Source of the DNA: Streptomyces sp. B21-105
GTDB taxonomy: Bacteria; Actinomycetota; Actinomycetes; Streptomycetales; Streptomycetaceae
DNA length: 64,000 nt
Assembly (NCBI RefSeq): GCF_036898465.1
Contig: NZ_JARUMJ010000001.1
Span: forward strand, 6,448,001-6,512,000
Direction: 5' to 3'
Part shown: piece after piece, positions 45,401 to 53,212 of the stretch
How the letters are laid out: the number at the start of each line of letters is the position of its first letter
Position numbering within the stretch: the first letter of the stretch is position 1
Notes under the pieces: generated by a model
The model's database searches: none
Told to the model about the DNA's origin: nothing
Seen by the model: the letters and a program-made list of their open reading frames with translations, nothing else
Made by a program: the position numbers and the translations under genes

Positions 45401-45841
45401 CGGCATGTTCTTCGCGGCCTCGTCGAAGGCGTTGGCCGCGTCGTCGGTGACCTTGCGGGCCGCGGTGACCGTCGCGTCGTCCTGTTTGCCGGCGAGCAGG
45501 GGCGCGGCCGAGATGTCGCGCTCCTTGTAGATGGCGTCGCCGTAGCTGAGCGAGGCCCGCACCAGACGCGCGGTGTTCTCCGCGTCCTCGGCCTCCTGCC
45601 AGGTGTCGATCGAGCTCTTCACCTGGAAGCCGCCCATGACCAGGCCGACCACCACGGGTATGAGCAGAATCGCGTTCAGCCGGGTCGGCACCCGCCAGTT
45701 GCGCGGGGAGAGCCGGCTGCCGCCTCTGGCGGACGCGGCCGTCGGCTCCGAGCCGGGCACATGGGCGGGCGCCGCTCCGCGCGGCGGCGGCGTGAAGTTG
45801 CCCCGGGCCGCAGGCTCGGGACTTTTCTTGCTTCGCCTCAC
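42461..45841 (-). CDS. cvnA2: Conservon sensor histidine-kinase-like protein, second copy (CvnA)
   Basis: 1126 residues: basic N-terminus, first span RLNAILLIPVVVGLVMGGF, an extracytoplasmic sensor of about 270 residues, second span AIITGAAVVVALLLAFILAGAV, HAMP region, the H-box-like LDHLATRMRRNGENLL, and an HATPase domain with ELLENATTFSSPQTKVRV, HDKGIGL and QRMGLFVVGRLSDRHG. A tail of about 350 residues, rich in Gln, Pro, Tyr and Gly, ends in a motif shared with the other CvnA (GLPRRVPKANLIEG, then APEDVRGRLSNLRRG). Starts at GTG 45841; first gene of its conservon. Confidence 0.93.
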   Translation of the reverse strand: MRRSKKSPEPAARGNFTPPPRGAAPAHVPGSEPTAASARGGSRLSPRNWRVPTRLNAILLIPVVVGLVMGGFQVKSSIDTWQEAEDAENTARLVRASLSYGDAIYKERDISAAPLLAGKQDDATVTAARKVTDDAANAFDEAAKNMPAKAGLERRLKLFRDAETKLAPLRAAAYTSKLSGVQTEEGYTAIAHPLMEFSNELGLGTGNITSYGRTVYAISLTKAAMSLERSIGMHLLIKPGPRDDDFAKQKVSLSSYAYLEGIAIEEYVGGGTEADAQKLQDAEAKIKSDGAAQAAEAKQKNPDYVPPPANPTTMVVAISTMRSRDGAERAALAEKGISIENWWAVTTLKYEAYRQIESDLTDTAVSEASDIAADAKTSAIITGAAVVVALLLAFILAGAVARQMSRSMRQLRNAAFGIAEQRLPMLVDQLSRTDPGRVDTRVAPIPITTTDEIGEVARAFDQVHREAVRLAAEQALLRGNINAIFTNLSRRNQSLIEGQLTLITDLENNEADPDQLENLFRLDHLATRMRRNGENLLVLAGEEPGRRWDQPVPLVDVLRAASSEVEQYERIELSGVPEAEIHGRAVTDLVHLLAELLENATTFSSPQTKVRVTATRLPDGRVMIEIHDKGIGLTAEDFADINHKLANPPTVDAAISQRMGLFVVGRLSDRHGIRVQLRPSGEQAGTTSLVMLPDAITHGGGGEQQHQPDRDEFTVSQIIPEQNYGAGEDFSNGLPMRTAAELGFDDSRYEVPDDIRDLDPVGRSLMREERRAALESQSGQPDQQSAQPHRSAEVSPYGENYDAGQGQQGYEAGQGGYDPARSGAQGHYDNGATGYAEQPASFDQQTAYQEQPRPAYDDPYFPPNGGTPQGDSFASQGDSFAPRNGLPQGDGFSSNGGYPDPAYAEPVQEERTAAEPAASEGFSPYEEQQSYQDDWPQQNGHGNGYQNGYPDQYAPEAESTQAADAGEQNRVGFDRPGSTPAASHALTEAGLPRRGSTASGPNGARPATKQEAPASSSESNGGGDTWRSANDERWQQASALKKPKAGGVTSSGLPRRVPKANLIEGAAESTPQGGPQVSRAPEDVRGRLSNLRRGVQRGRNAGSSETNGQATGNLHGGPDSTYNQER

Positions 45842-45901
45842 TCGACCAACAACCTCTCGGCGGTCGGCACCTTCGTCGTGCCGCTGTGTCTCAGAGCCCG
45901 G

Positions 45902-45958
45902 TCAGCCATCGACCATGAGTACGTCATTGACTATTGGGCAGTTCAGGCATTCCAGCAT
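45902..45958 (-). other. Possible 18-codon upstream ORF before cvnA2
   Basis: MLECLNCPIVNDVLMVDG, with GAGGA 9 nt before the ATG and several rare codons (ATA, GTA, AAT), ends 60 nt before cvnA2. Coding is not established. The rest of the 376-bp gap (45842-46217) holds a terminator and AT-richer promoter sequence only. Confidence 0.25.
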
Positions 45959-46039
45959 GACGACCAGTCCTCTTCCAAACATGGAAGGGAGAGGGTTCGA
46001 CGTGATGTAAACCCCAGATAAAACGGTCAAAAAGAACGA

Positions 46040-46059
46040 GCCCCGCCAAAAGACGGGGC
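46040..46059 (-). terminator. Terminator after the first conservon
   Basis: GCCCCG/CGGGGC stem with an 8-nt loop, followed on the minus strand by a TTTTT run 7-11 nt later, about 160 nt downstream of the cvnD1 stop. Confidence 0.6.
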
Positions 46060-46217
46060 CTTCATGCGCACAGTGAGACCGAGCGACCGCGACGCGTGGC
46101 GGGACAGGTCGATTCCTCTGCCGAAACGTTATGAACACCGGAGCCGACCGTGTCAAAGCCCACAGCCGGCTCCAGAGCGCCTACGGCAACTGCTGTACGT
46201 CGCCTAATGCTTGAAAG

Positions 46218-46793
46218 TTACCGCAGTCGTGCCATCAGCGCATGCTCGACCAGGGTGATCAGCGCGCTCTTGGCGTCCGAGCGGTGCCGGGCGTCCGTCG
46301 TGATGATGGGGGTGTCCGGGCCGATCTGCAGCGCCTCGCGCACCTCTTCGGGCTGGTAGGGCTGCTGCCCGTCGAAGCCGTTGAGCGCGACCACGAACGG
46401 CAGACCGCTGTTCTCGAAGTAGTCGACCGCGGGGAAGCAGTCGGCGAGGCGCCGCGTGTCCACCAGCACCACCGCGCCGATCGCACCGCGCACCAGGTCG
46501 TCCCACATGAACCAGAACCGGTCCTGGCCCGGCGTGCCGAACAGGTAGAGGATCAGGTCCTGGTCGAGCGTGATGCGGCCGAAGTCCATGGCCACCGTGG
46601 TGGTGGTCTTGTCCCCGGTGTGGGTCAGGTCGTCGATGCCCGCCGAAGCGGACGTCATCACGGCCTCCGTGCGCAGCGGGTTGATCTCGGAGACGGCGCC
46701 CACGAACGTGGTCTTGCCCACGCCGAAGCCACCCGCCACCACGATCTTCGCGGAGGTGGTGGCCCGGCCTCCGTCAGAGCTTGCGAAGTCCAC
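46218..46793 (-). CDS. cvnD1: Conservon GTP-binding protein, first copy (CvnD)
   Basis: A 191-residue GTPase-like protein with P-loop GGFGVGKTT, G3-type LFGTPGQDRFWFMWDDL and the atypical NGFDGQQ in place of NKxD. It differs from the CvnD at 40791 mainly in the first ten residues and a few conservative changes (Ile/Val, Asn/Gln). It should act with its own CvnA-B-C complex; near identity means partner exchange between the complexes is possible. It overlaps cvnC by 20 nt and is the last gene of the conservon. Confidence 0.93.
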   Translation of the reverse strand: MDFASSDGGRATTSAKIVVAGGFGVGKTTFVGAVSEINPLRTEAVMTSASAGIDDLTHTGDKTTTTVAMDFGRITLDQDLILYLFGTPGQDRFWFMWDDLVRGAIGAVVLVDTRRLADCFPAVDYFENSGLPFVVALNGFDGQQPYQPEEVREALQIGPDTPIITTDARHRSDAKSALITLVEHALMARLR

Positions 46794-47172
46794 TGAGCAC
46801 CCTTTCGAGCAGCGTCACGTCAGGTGCGCCACCGTTGTTCTCGTCGCCGCCCGGCTGGTGGATGGCCACCAGTCCGGCCTCGGCGAGGTCCGCGACGAGG
46901 ATCCGCGCCACACCCAGCGGCATGGCCAGCAGCGCCGAGACCTCGGCGACCGACTTCACCTCGCGGCACAGGTGACAGATCCGCTGGTGCTCCGGGAGCA
47001 GCCCCATGAGCGCTGCCGGGTCGGCCGTGGTGCTGATCAGCGCCTCGATGGCGAGCTGGTAGCGCGGCCTGGTCCGGCCACCGGTCATCGCGTACGGACG
47101 CACCAGCGGCTGGTCGCCCTCATCGCCGTACGGCTCCGCGTACGGATCATGATGGGCGGTGGGCGGGGTCAT
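46774..47172 (-). CDS. cvnC1: Conservon DUF742 protein, first copy (CvnC)
   Basis: A 132-residue DUF742 protein: VRPYAMTGGRTRPRYQLAIEALI then ICHLCREVKSVAEVSALLAMPLGVARILVADLAEAGLVAIHQPGGDE as the core helix-turn-helix-like region (split here as LPEHQRICHLCREVKSVAEV and ALLAMPLGVARILVADLAEA). It has only a 20-residue N-terminal tail, shorter than the other copy. It lies 113 nt after cvnB and overlaps cvnD. Confidence 0.9.
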   Translation of the reverse strand: MTPPTAHHDPYAEPYGDEGDQPLVRPYAMTGGRTRPRYQLAIEALISTTADPAALMGLLPEHQRICHLCREVKSVAEVSALLAMPLGVARILVADLAEAGLVAIHQPGGDENNGGAPDVTLLERVLSGLRKL

Positions 47173-47285
47173 GGATCCTCCGGGCGGGACAGCAATTTAG
47201 GTTTGTCGTGCCGTCCGTCGAGGCCGGTGGGGGGAATTGTGTCGGCCGGACGGTGGTTTCGTGAGGCGGGTGGTACTCGGGCGGG

Positions 47286-47708
47286 TCAGTGGAGCAGACT
47301 GCCCTGGAGCTCGGCGCGGAGGTCGGGCGTGAGGACCGCGCCCGCTCGGTCGACGAGCAGTGCCATCTCGTAGCCGACGAGGCCGATGTCGCACTCCGGG
47401 TGCGCGAGCACGGCCAGCGACGACCCGTCCGAGACGGACATGAGGAAGAGGAATCCCCGCTCCATCTCGACGACCGTCTGGGCCACGTTGCCGCCTTCGA
47501 AGATCCGGGAGGCCCCGGCCGTGAGTGAGGTCAGCCCCGAGGCGACGGCCGCCAGCTGATCGGCACGGTCGCGGGGGAAGCCCTCGGACATGGCCAGCAG
47601 GAGCCCGTCGGCGGACACCACGACGGTGTGGGACACCCCAGGGGTGTTGTCCACGAAGTTGGTGATCAACCAGTTCAGGTTCTGTGCTGCCTGGCTCATC
47701 TGGCTCAA
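47286..47708 (-). CDS. cvnB1: Conservon roadblock/LC7 protein, first copy (CvnB)
   Basis: A 140-residue roadblock/LC7 protein, almost identical to the CvnB at 42037. The best-spaced start is TTG 47708, abutting the cvnA stop codon with GGAG 6 nt upstream; ATG 47699 gives the usual MSQAAQNLNWL. A TTG start directly at the stop implies strict coupling to cvnA. It is predicted to control the GTP cycle of CvnD. Confidence 0.92.
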   Translation of the reverse strand: MSQMSQAAQNLNWLITNFVDNTPGVSHTVVVSADGLLLAMSEGFPRDRADQLAAVASGLTSLTAGASRIFEGGNVAQTVVEMERGFLFLMSVSDGSSLAVLAHPECDIGLVGYEMALLVDRAGAVLTPDLRAELQGSLLH

Positions 47709-50700
47709 CTAACGCTCCTGCTGGTGAGTGGGGCTCGGGAAACTGCCGGTCGAGCCGTTGCCGGCCTGACGACCCTGCGCGATGCCCCGACGGAGATTGG
47801 TCAGCCGGCCGCGAACGTCGTCAGGCGTACGCGAGACCTGCGGACCGGTCTGGTGCTGTTGCTGCTGAGCCGTGCCCGGGACGAGGTTCGCCCGGGGCAC
47901 CCGGCGCGGCAGACCGGAGGTGGTGACGCCGCCCGCGGCAGGCTGCCTGACCCGCTCGGCCTGACGGACGAGTTCGTCGTTGGGCGAGGTCCGCCAGGAG
48001 GCGGGGCCGGCGGCCGGGCGCTGCGAAGCGGCCGGGGCCTGCGGCTGCTGTTCCTGCTGCGGAGCCGGGGACGGCGCCGCACCGCTCGCCTGCTGACCGT
48101 GGAACCAGTTGGTCTCCAGCGTGTCGTACAGCGGGGTGCGGCCGTCGCCGGGACCCGCGGCCGGCGGCAGCGCCTCCGGCTCAGGGCGCCCGGCCGGACG
48201 CTGCGGGACCGGCTGGTGCGCTGCTCCGTAGCCGTTCGACTGCGGAGCGGGGAACTGGCCGGTGGACGAGGGGTCCTGGCGGCCGGGAAGGGAGTGCTGC
48301 CCGGTGGAGGAGCCGTCGTAGCCGGGGGAGGCGAACTGGCCCGTGGAGCCGTTGTCGTAGCCCTGCGGTGCGAAGTGGTCGGGCGTCGCCGGGGCGTTCT
48401 GGCCGCCGGGGGCGCCGAAGACGTCGGAGCGGGTGTAGCCGTTGTCGCCCGGACGGCCGCCCGCGCCGGGGCGCTCGAACTGGCCGGTGTCCGGACGCTG
48501 GAACCGACCGGTGTCCTGCGGGTTGCCCACGGCCGGGAACTGGCCCGTGTTCTGCGGACCGTTCGCCGCGGGCCGGCCGAAGTCGGCGGCTCGGTCGAAG
48601 TCGGCAGGCCGGCCGAAGTCGGCGGGACGGCTGAAGTCGGCGGGACCGCCCTGGCCCTGACGCTCGTCGGTCCGCGGCACCGCGGGTATCTCGGCGGTGG
48701 CGCCGGGACCCTGCCGGTCGTCGATGCGCGGCATGCGCGAGGTCTGCGCGACGTCCGGCTCCTCGTGGCCGCGCGGGGCGTCCAGCGGGGTGCGCGGCAC
48801 GGGCGGCCGGGCGTTCTCGTCGCCCCAGCTGGTCACGCGCGGCTGCGGGTTGCCGCCCGGCAGCTCGGCGCGCGGACCGCCGCGCGGCGGCAACTGCGGC
48901 TGACGGCCGCGGCCGCCCTGCTCGGCGTTGTCGGGGCGCTGCTGCGGCGGACGTCCGCCGAACATGTCCATGCCCTGCGTGCTGCCGTTGGCCGCCTGCC
49001 GGCCCTGCGGCGCACCCGGCGCCTGGCCGCCGAAGCCGGCGCCGGCCGGAGCCGGACGGCCCTGCGGCGGTGCGGCCGGCGGCTGCTGGGGACCGCGCGG
49101 CGGCTGTCCGCCGGGACGGCCACCGCCGTCCCTGCCGGGCAGTGCGGCCCGGGGACCCTGACCGCCGGCGAGCCGGCCGCCCGCGCCGGGACCGGCGCCG
49201 AGGGCGCCGCCCTGGCGACGCGCGGCGGCGACGCCGGCCGCGGCCTGCGCGGCGGCGGGACCGCCCGCGACACCGCCCTGACCGGGCTTGGGCTGGGGCT
49301 TGTTGCCGCCCTGGGCGACGTCCACGGGCAGCATGACCAGCGCGGTCGTGCCACCGGAGTCGGAGGGGCGCAGCTGGATGCGGATGCCGTGCCGCTGCGA
49401 CAGACGACCGACCACGAACAGACCCATGCGGCGGGAGACCGACACGTCCACGGTGGGCGGCGAGGCGAGTCGCTCGTTGATCGCGGCGAGGTCCTCGGGG
49501 GAGAGGCCGATGCCGGTGTCGTGGATCTCGATCAGCACGCGGCCGTCGGGCAGCGCGTGACCGGTGACCTTGACCTTGGTCTGCGGGGAGGAGAACGAGG
49601 TGGCGTTCTCCAGCAGCTCGGCGAGCAGGTGCACGAGGTCGTTGACGACCCGGCCGGCCACTTCGGTGGTCGGCACCGAGGAGAGCTCGATGCGCTCGTA
49701 CTGCTCCACCTCGGAGGCTGCGGCGCGCAGCACGTCGACCAGCGGGACCGGACGGGTCCAGCGGCGGCCGGGCTCCTCACCCGCGAGGACGAGGAGGTTC
49801 TCACCGTTACGGCGCATGCGGGTCGCGAGGTGGTCGAGCTTGAAGAGCGAGGACAGCTGGTCCGGGTCGGCCTCGCGGGACTCCAGTTCGGAGATGAGCG
49901 AGAGCTGACGCTGGATGAGGCCCTGGGACCGGCGCGAGAGGTTGGTGAACATCGCGTTGACGTTGCCCCGCAGCAGGGCCTGCTCGGCAGCGAGGCGGAC
50001 CGCCTCGCGGTGCACGTCGTCGAAGGCCGCGGCCACCTGGCCGATCTCGTCCCGGGAGTGCACACCGACCGACTCCACGGACGTGTCGACGTCCTGCGGG
50101 TCGGACTCGGACAGCTGCTTGACCAGTTCGGGCAGCCGGTCCTGGGCGACCTTGGTGGCGGTCTCCTGAAGGCGGCGCAGCGAGCGGATCATGGACCGGG
50201 CGACGACGAACGCGCCGACCAGCGAGACGCCCAGCACGAGCAGGATCAGCGCACCGGAGATGATCGCCTCGCGCTCGGACTCGGCGCGCAGCTCACGCGC
50301 CTTCTGCTCCATGTCCTCGAGCAGCCCGTGCTCGATGTTGGCCATCTGCGCGATCTTGGTCGAGCTGTCGTCGATCCAGTCCTTGTACGACCGCTTGTCC
50401 TGCGACTGCAGACCGGTGTCCGAGCTCAGCGCCCGGTTGGCGTAGGTGTCGGCCTCTTCGATGACCGGGTTGCCCCGCTCGATCGGCCGCAGCAGCTCGT
50501 CGGCGCCGTCGTTGCCGTAGATGCTGCGGAAGCTCGCGAGTTCGGAGTCCTCGTTCTGGAGGGCGGCCTCGGCGTACTGCCGGTCGTTCTCGGAGAGGTC
50601 GCCGTAGACGGTGTTCTGCACCGGCAGCGCCGAGGCGAGCACGGCGCGCTGGACGGAGGCGTACTCCTTGGCCGCGGAGAAGGCGGACAGGGCGCGGGTG

Positions 50701-51458
50701 CGCTGGATCATCTCCGGGTTGCTGGTGGCCTGCGCCATGTCCTGCGACAGGTCCAGCAGGCTGGTGATGAGCCGGTGGTAGGCCTCGACCGTCTGGGTGG
50801 AGTTCTTCGGCTCCGAGTAGGCGGTCGACCGGATCTTGGCCAGGTTGCCGAGGTCGCTGAGAAGGCCCACGAGGCTGTCGCGGACACCCTGCAGGTTGCC
50901 GTCCGTACTGGCGGCGTCGATCTCCTCCGAGGCGTCCTGGAAGTCGGTCACCGCCCGGTCGGTCTTCTCCCGGTAGCCCGTGATGCCGAAGTCGGTCGCC
51001 TTGGTGCCGTGCGACAGCGGACCGGCGGAGTGGTCGCGCTCGTTCTGCAGCTGGACGGCCAGCTCGGTGGCCTGCTTGGTCATGTCCGTCAGCAGCTTCA
51101 TGTTGTCGAGCTGCTTGATGTCGTCCATGGACTGGTCGATGCGCAGCGCGCCCAGCGTGGTCGCGGCGACCACCGGCAGGGTCAGCAGCGCCACCAGACG
51201 CGTGGAGATGCGCCAGTTGCGCAGGGCCACCCGAGGACCGGGACCGCCGGCCGGCGGCTTGGCCGTCGGAGTCGGGGGAAGGGGACTCGACGACGCGGAC
51301 GAGCCGGGGCGCCCGTGGCGCTCACCGCCGTCGCCGGAAGCGGCCGGGCCCGGGTTCTGGGCGTGCTGGGGCGAGGAACTGCCGGCATTGGGGCCAGTCC
51401 CGCCGTGCGGCTCCGGCTCCGCCGAAGCACTGCCATCCCTCTTGAAACGTCCCTGCAC
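47709..51458 (-). CDS. cvnA1: Conservon sensor histidine-kinase-like protein, first copy (CvnA)
   Basis: 1249 residues: disordered N-terminus (about 75), first span RLVALLTLPVVAATTLGAL, an extracytoplasmic region resembling a nitrate/nitrite-sensing (NIT) domain, second span AIISGALILLVLGVSLVGAFVV, HAMP, H-box-like LDHLATRMRRNGENLL, and HATPase motifs ELLENATSFSSPQTKVKV, HDTGIGL and RRMGLFVVGRLSQRHG. The C-terminal 550 residues are Gly/Pro/Gln-rich with repeats (FGRPADF; TGQF) and end in GLPRRVPRANLVPG and TPDDVRGRLTNLRRG. GTG 51458 starts it. About 600 bp of upstream regulatory sequence precede it. Confidence 0.93.
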   Translation of the reverse strand: MQGRFKRDGSASAEPEPHGGTGPNAGSSSPQHAQNPGPAASGDGGERHGRPGSSASSSPLPPTPTAKPPAGGPGPRVALRNWRISTRLVALLTLPVVAATTLGALRIDQSMDDIKQLDNMKLLTDMTKQATELAVQLQNERDHSAGPLSHGTKATDFGITGYREKTDRAVTDFQDASEEIDAASTDGNLQGVRDSLVGLLSDLGNLAKIRSTAYSEPKNSTQTVEAYHRLITSLLDLSQDMAQATSNPEMIQRTRALSAFSAAKEYASVQRAVLASALPVQNTVYGDLSENDRQYAEAALQNEDSELASFRSIYGNDGADELLRPIERGNPVIEEADTYANRALSSDTGLQSQDKRSYKDWIDDSSTKIAQMANIEHGLLEDMEQKARELRAESEREAIISGALILLVLGVSLVGAFVVARSMIRSLRRLQETATKVAQDRLPELVKQLSESDPQDVDTSVESVGVHSRDEIGQVAAAFDDVHREAVRLAAEQALLRGNVNAMFTNLSRRSQGLIQRQLSLISELESREADPDQLSSLFKLDHLATRMRRNGENLLVLAGEEPGRRWTRPVPLVDVLRAAASEVEQYERIELSSVPTTEVAGRVVNDLVHLLAELLENATSFSSPQTKVKVTGHALPDGRVLIEIHDTGIGLSPEDLAAINERLASPPTVDVSVSRRMGLFVVGRLSQRHGIRIQLRPSDSGGTTALVMLPVDVAQGGNKPQPKPGQGGVAGGPAAAQAAAGVAAARRQGGALGAGPGAGGRLAGGQGPRAALPGRDGGGRPGGQPPRGPQQPPAAPPQGRPAPAGAGFGGQAPGAPQGRQAANGSTQGMDMFGGRPPQQRPDNAEQGGRGRQPQLPPRGGPRAELPGGNPQPRVTSWGDENARPPVPRTPLDAPRGHEEPDVAQTSRMPRIDDRQGPGATAEIPAVPRTDERQGQGGPADFSRPADFGRPADFDRAADFGRPAANGPQNTGQFPAVGNPQDTGRFQRPDTGQFERPGAGGRPGDNGYTRSDVFGAPGGQNAPATPDHFAPQGYDNGSTGQFASPGYDGSSTGQHSLPGRQDPSSTGQFPAPQSNGYGAAHQPVPQRPAGRPEPEALPPAAGPGDGRTPLYDTLETNWFHGQQASGAAPSPAPQQEQQPQAPAASQRPAAGPASWRTSPNDELVRQAERVRQPAAGGVTTSGLPRRVPRANLVPGTAQQQQHQTGPQVSRTPDDVRGRLTNLRRGIAQGRQAGNGSTGSFPSPTHQQER

Positions 51459-52062
51459 TAGCGTCGCAACCTCTGGACCAGGCGCCCCTCCGCGTGAACG
51501 GAAAGACGGTGTCGGCGTGTTGGGGGGCGTCCTGAATTACGCCACCCAGATGGTCGTAGGTACCGGCGCCGGCTCCCCCTGTCTCGCCGCCACCGGGCGC
51601 GCTCTGCGCCCCCTGTGCGCCGGCTCGATCCCGCGGCGGTCCGAGGAATTCCAGCACAGTGCAGGATCTGCAACAAGGCCCGTTGGCCAGGCTGTGACAT
51701 CCGTGACACCACGTGAGGGTGAAGTTACGGGATGTAGAAAGTGTTTCCCCATAAGGCGGACATAACCGTGTGAACCCCAGGGGCAGTGGCGTTGTCCCAG
51801 TCGCCATGATCAGGAGCGGAATGAGCGCTTCAGATTACTTATGTCCGTTTCATAGTGGTCAAATGGAGGCCCGAAATGACCGAAATAACCCTGAACCCGT
51901 GAGCAAACTCACACGCCGGTCATGCGACCTTCACGCGTTCACCGGGAATCGCGTGTTTAGCCTGACCCTTTACAGGGATGGCACATCCGACAAAACCGCG
52001 CCCGCGCGGAGGGCCTTCAACGGCCTCCCCGGCGCCCCGAGACGACAGGGTCACGTACAACA
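51459..52062. promoter_or_regulatory. Long divergent regulatory region upstream of cvnA1
   Basis: No gene is supported in these 604 bp. The part from about 51740 to 51990 is AT-richer than its surroundings. It includes a tandem 9-mer (CCGAAATGA 51871, CCGAAATAA 51880) and an inverted repeat GTGAG-CAAA-CTCAC (51899-51912). It probably holds divergent promoters for cvn1 and the 62-codon gene. Confidence 0.4.
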
Positions 52063-52251
52063 GTGAAGACGACGACGATGTTCCACAAGATCGCCAACCC
52101 GAGGCGCACGACGCTGGCGCACCTCAAGGACGCCGACGAACTGCAGCTCCCGGAGCAGCAGGAGCACTCCGTCGATCTCCCTGCCCAGACTGCCAACCCC
52201 AAGCGCACCGTCCTCATGGAGGCGCCGCTCGCCGCCTCCGTCGCGGAATAG
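52063..52251 (+). CDS. Small protein (62 aa), unknown function
   Basis: Encodes MKTTTMFHKIANPRRTTLAH then a short acidic stretch and a second copy-like segment ANPKRTVLMEAPLAASVAE. ANPRRTTL and ANPKRTVL form an internal repeat about 31 residues apart. The start is GTG 52063 or ATG 52078; no good ribosome site is present. I recall a similar small protein beside the conservon in other Streptomyces, which supports it as real. It is hydrophilic, with no signal or membrane segment, and is divergent from cvnA1. Confidence 0.65.
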   Translation: MKTTTMFHKIANPRRTTLAHLKDADELQLPEQQEHSVDLPAQTANPKRTVLMEAPLAASVAE

Positions 52252-52426
52252 ATCCACGGGATCCAGGAGATCACCGCCGATCTCCGCGATCACATACGGG
52301 CGCCGGCCGCCGAATGCTCAAGCCGCCGGCCACGGATGTCAAGGGCGTCCCCGGCCGGGGGCGCCCTTCCCGCGTTAGCCTGGAGCGTCACACTCCAGCC
52401 AGCTCAGTCAAGGGGCCAACCAACCC

Positions 52427-53212
52427 GTGCGCATCGCCAGGTTCTCCATCGACGGCAACGTCGCCTTCGGCGCGGTCGAGGGGGCCGAGCCGGACGAGCT
52501 CGTCCTCGACATCATCAAGGGCATCCCGTTCGCGGACTTCGAGCTCTCCGGCACCAAGGTGCCGCTGAGCAAGGTCCGGCTCCTGCCGCCCGTGCTGCCC
52601 AACAAGATCGTCGCCTTCGGCCGCAACTACGCCGAGCACGCGCGCGAACTGGGCAACGAGGTCCCCGACGCCCCGTTCGCCTTCTTCAAGCCGTCCACCT
52701 CGGTGATCGGCCACGGCGACGACATCCAGTACCCGGCGTTCTCCGAGGAACTGCACCACGAGGCCGAGCTGGCCGTCGTCATCGGCCGGATGTGCCGCGA
52801 GGTCCCGCGCGAGCGCGTGGCGGACGTGATCTTCGGCTACACCTGCGCGAACGACGTCACCGCACGGGACGTCCAGCGGCGCGAGAAGCAGTGGGCGCGG
52901 GCCAAGGGCTTCGACACCTCCTGCCCGCTCGGCCCCTGGGTGGAGACCGGCCTGGACCTGGCGACCGCGTCCGACCTCACGATCCAGCTCACGGTGGACG
53001 GCGGGCAACGCCAGCTCGGCCGCACCAGCGAGATGACCCACTCCATCGCGGATCTGATCGTCAACATCACCGAGGCCATGACGCTGCTCCCCGGCGACGT
53101 GATCCTCACGGGCACCCCGGCAGGGGTGGGCCCACTGGCTGTCGGCGACGAGGTCGCCGTCACCATCGAAGGCATCGGCACTCTCACCAACAAGGTTGTC
53201 AAGCGTGGTTAG
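52427..53212 (+). CDS. Fumarylacetoacetate hydrolase (FAH) family protein
   Basis: A 261-residue metal-dependent hydrolase or decarboxylase. The FAH core is clear: [36 protein letters not shown] with metal ligands in [12 protein letters not shown] and [15 protein letters not shown], and the C-terminal [21 protein letters not shown]. Members act on fumarylpyruvate, acylpyruvates, ureidoglycolate or oxaloacetate; the substrate cannot be set here. GTG 52427 starts it. It overlaps gltX by 8 nt, so the two form a coupled pair, a pairing common in Streptomyces. Confidence 0.9.
   Translation: MRIARFSIDGNVAFGAVEGAEPDELVLDIIKGIPFADFELSGTKVPLSKVRLLPPVLPNKIVAFGRNYAEHARELGNEVPDAPFAFFKPSTSVIGHGDDIQYPAFSEELHHEAELAVVIGRMCREVPRERVADVIFGYTCANDVTARDVQRREKQWARAKGFDTSCPLGPWVETGLDLATASDLTIQLTVDGGQRQLGRTSEMTHSIADLIVNITEAMTLLPGDVILTGTPAGVGPLAVGDEVAVTIEGIGTLTNKVVKRG

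Noticed and set aside
42041..46021. A 1326-codon frame opposite cvnA2, and a similar 1277-codon frame opposite cvnA1 (47628-51461)
   Set aside because: Both are mirror frames of real, motif-bearing genes in high-GC DNA; their translations are low-complexity Arg/Val/Gly/Leu sequence.
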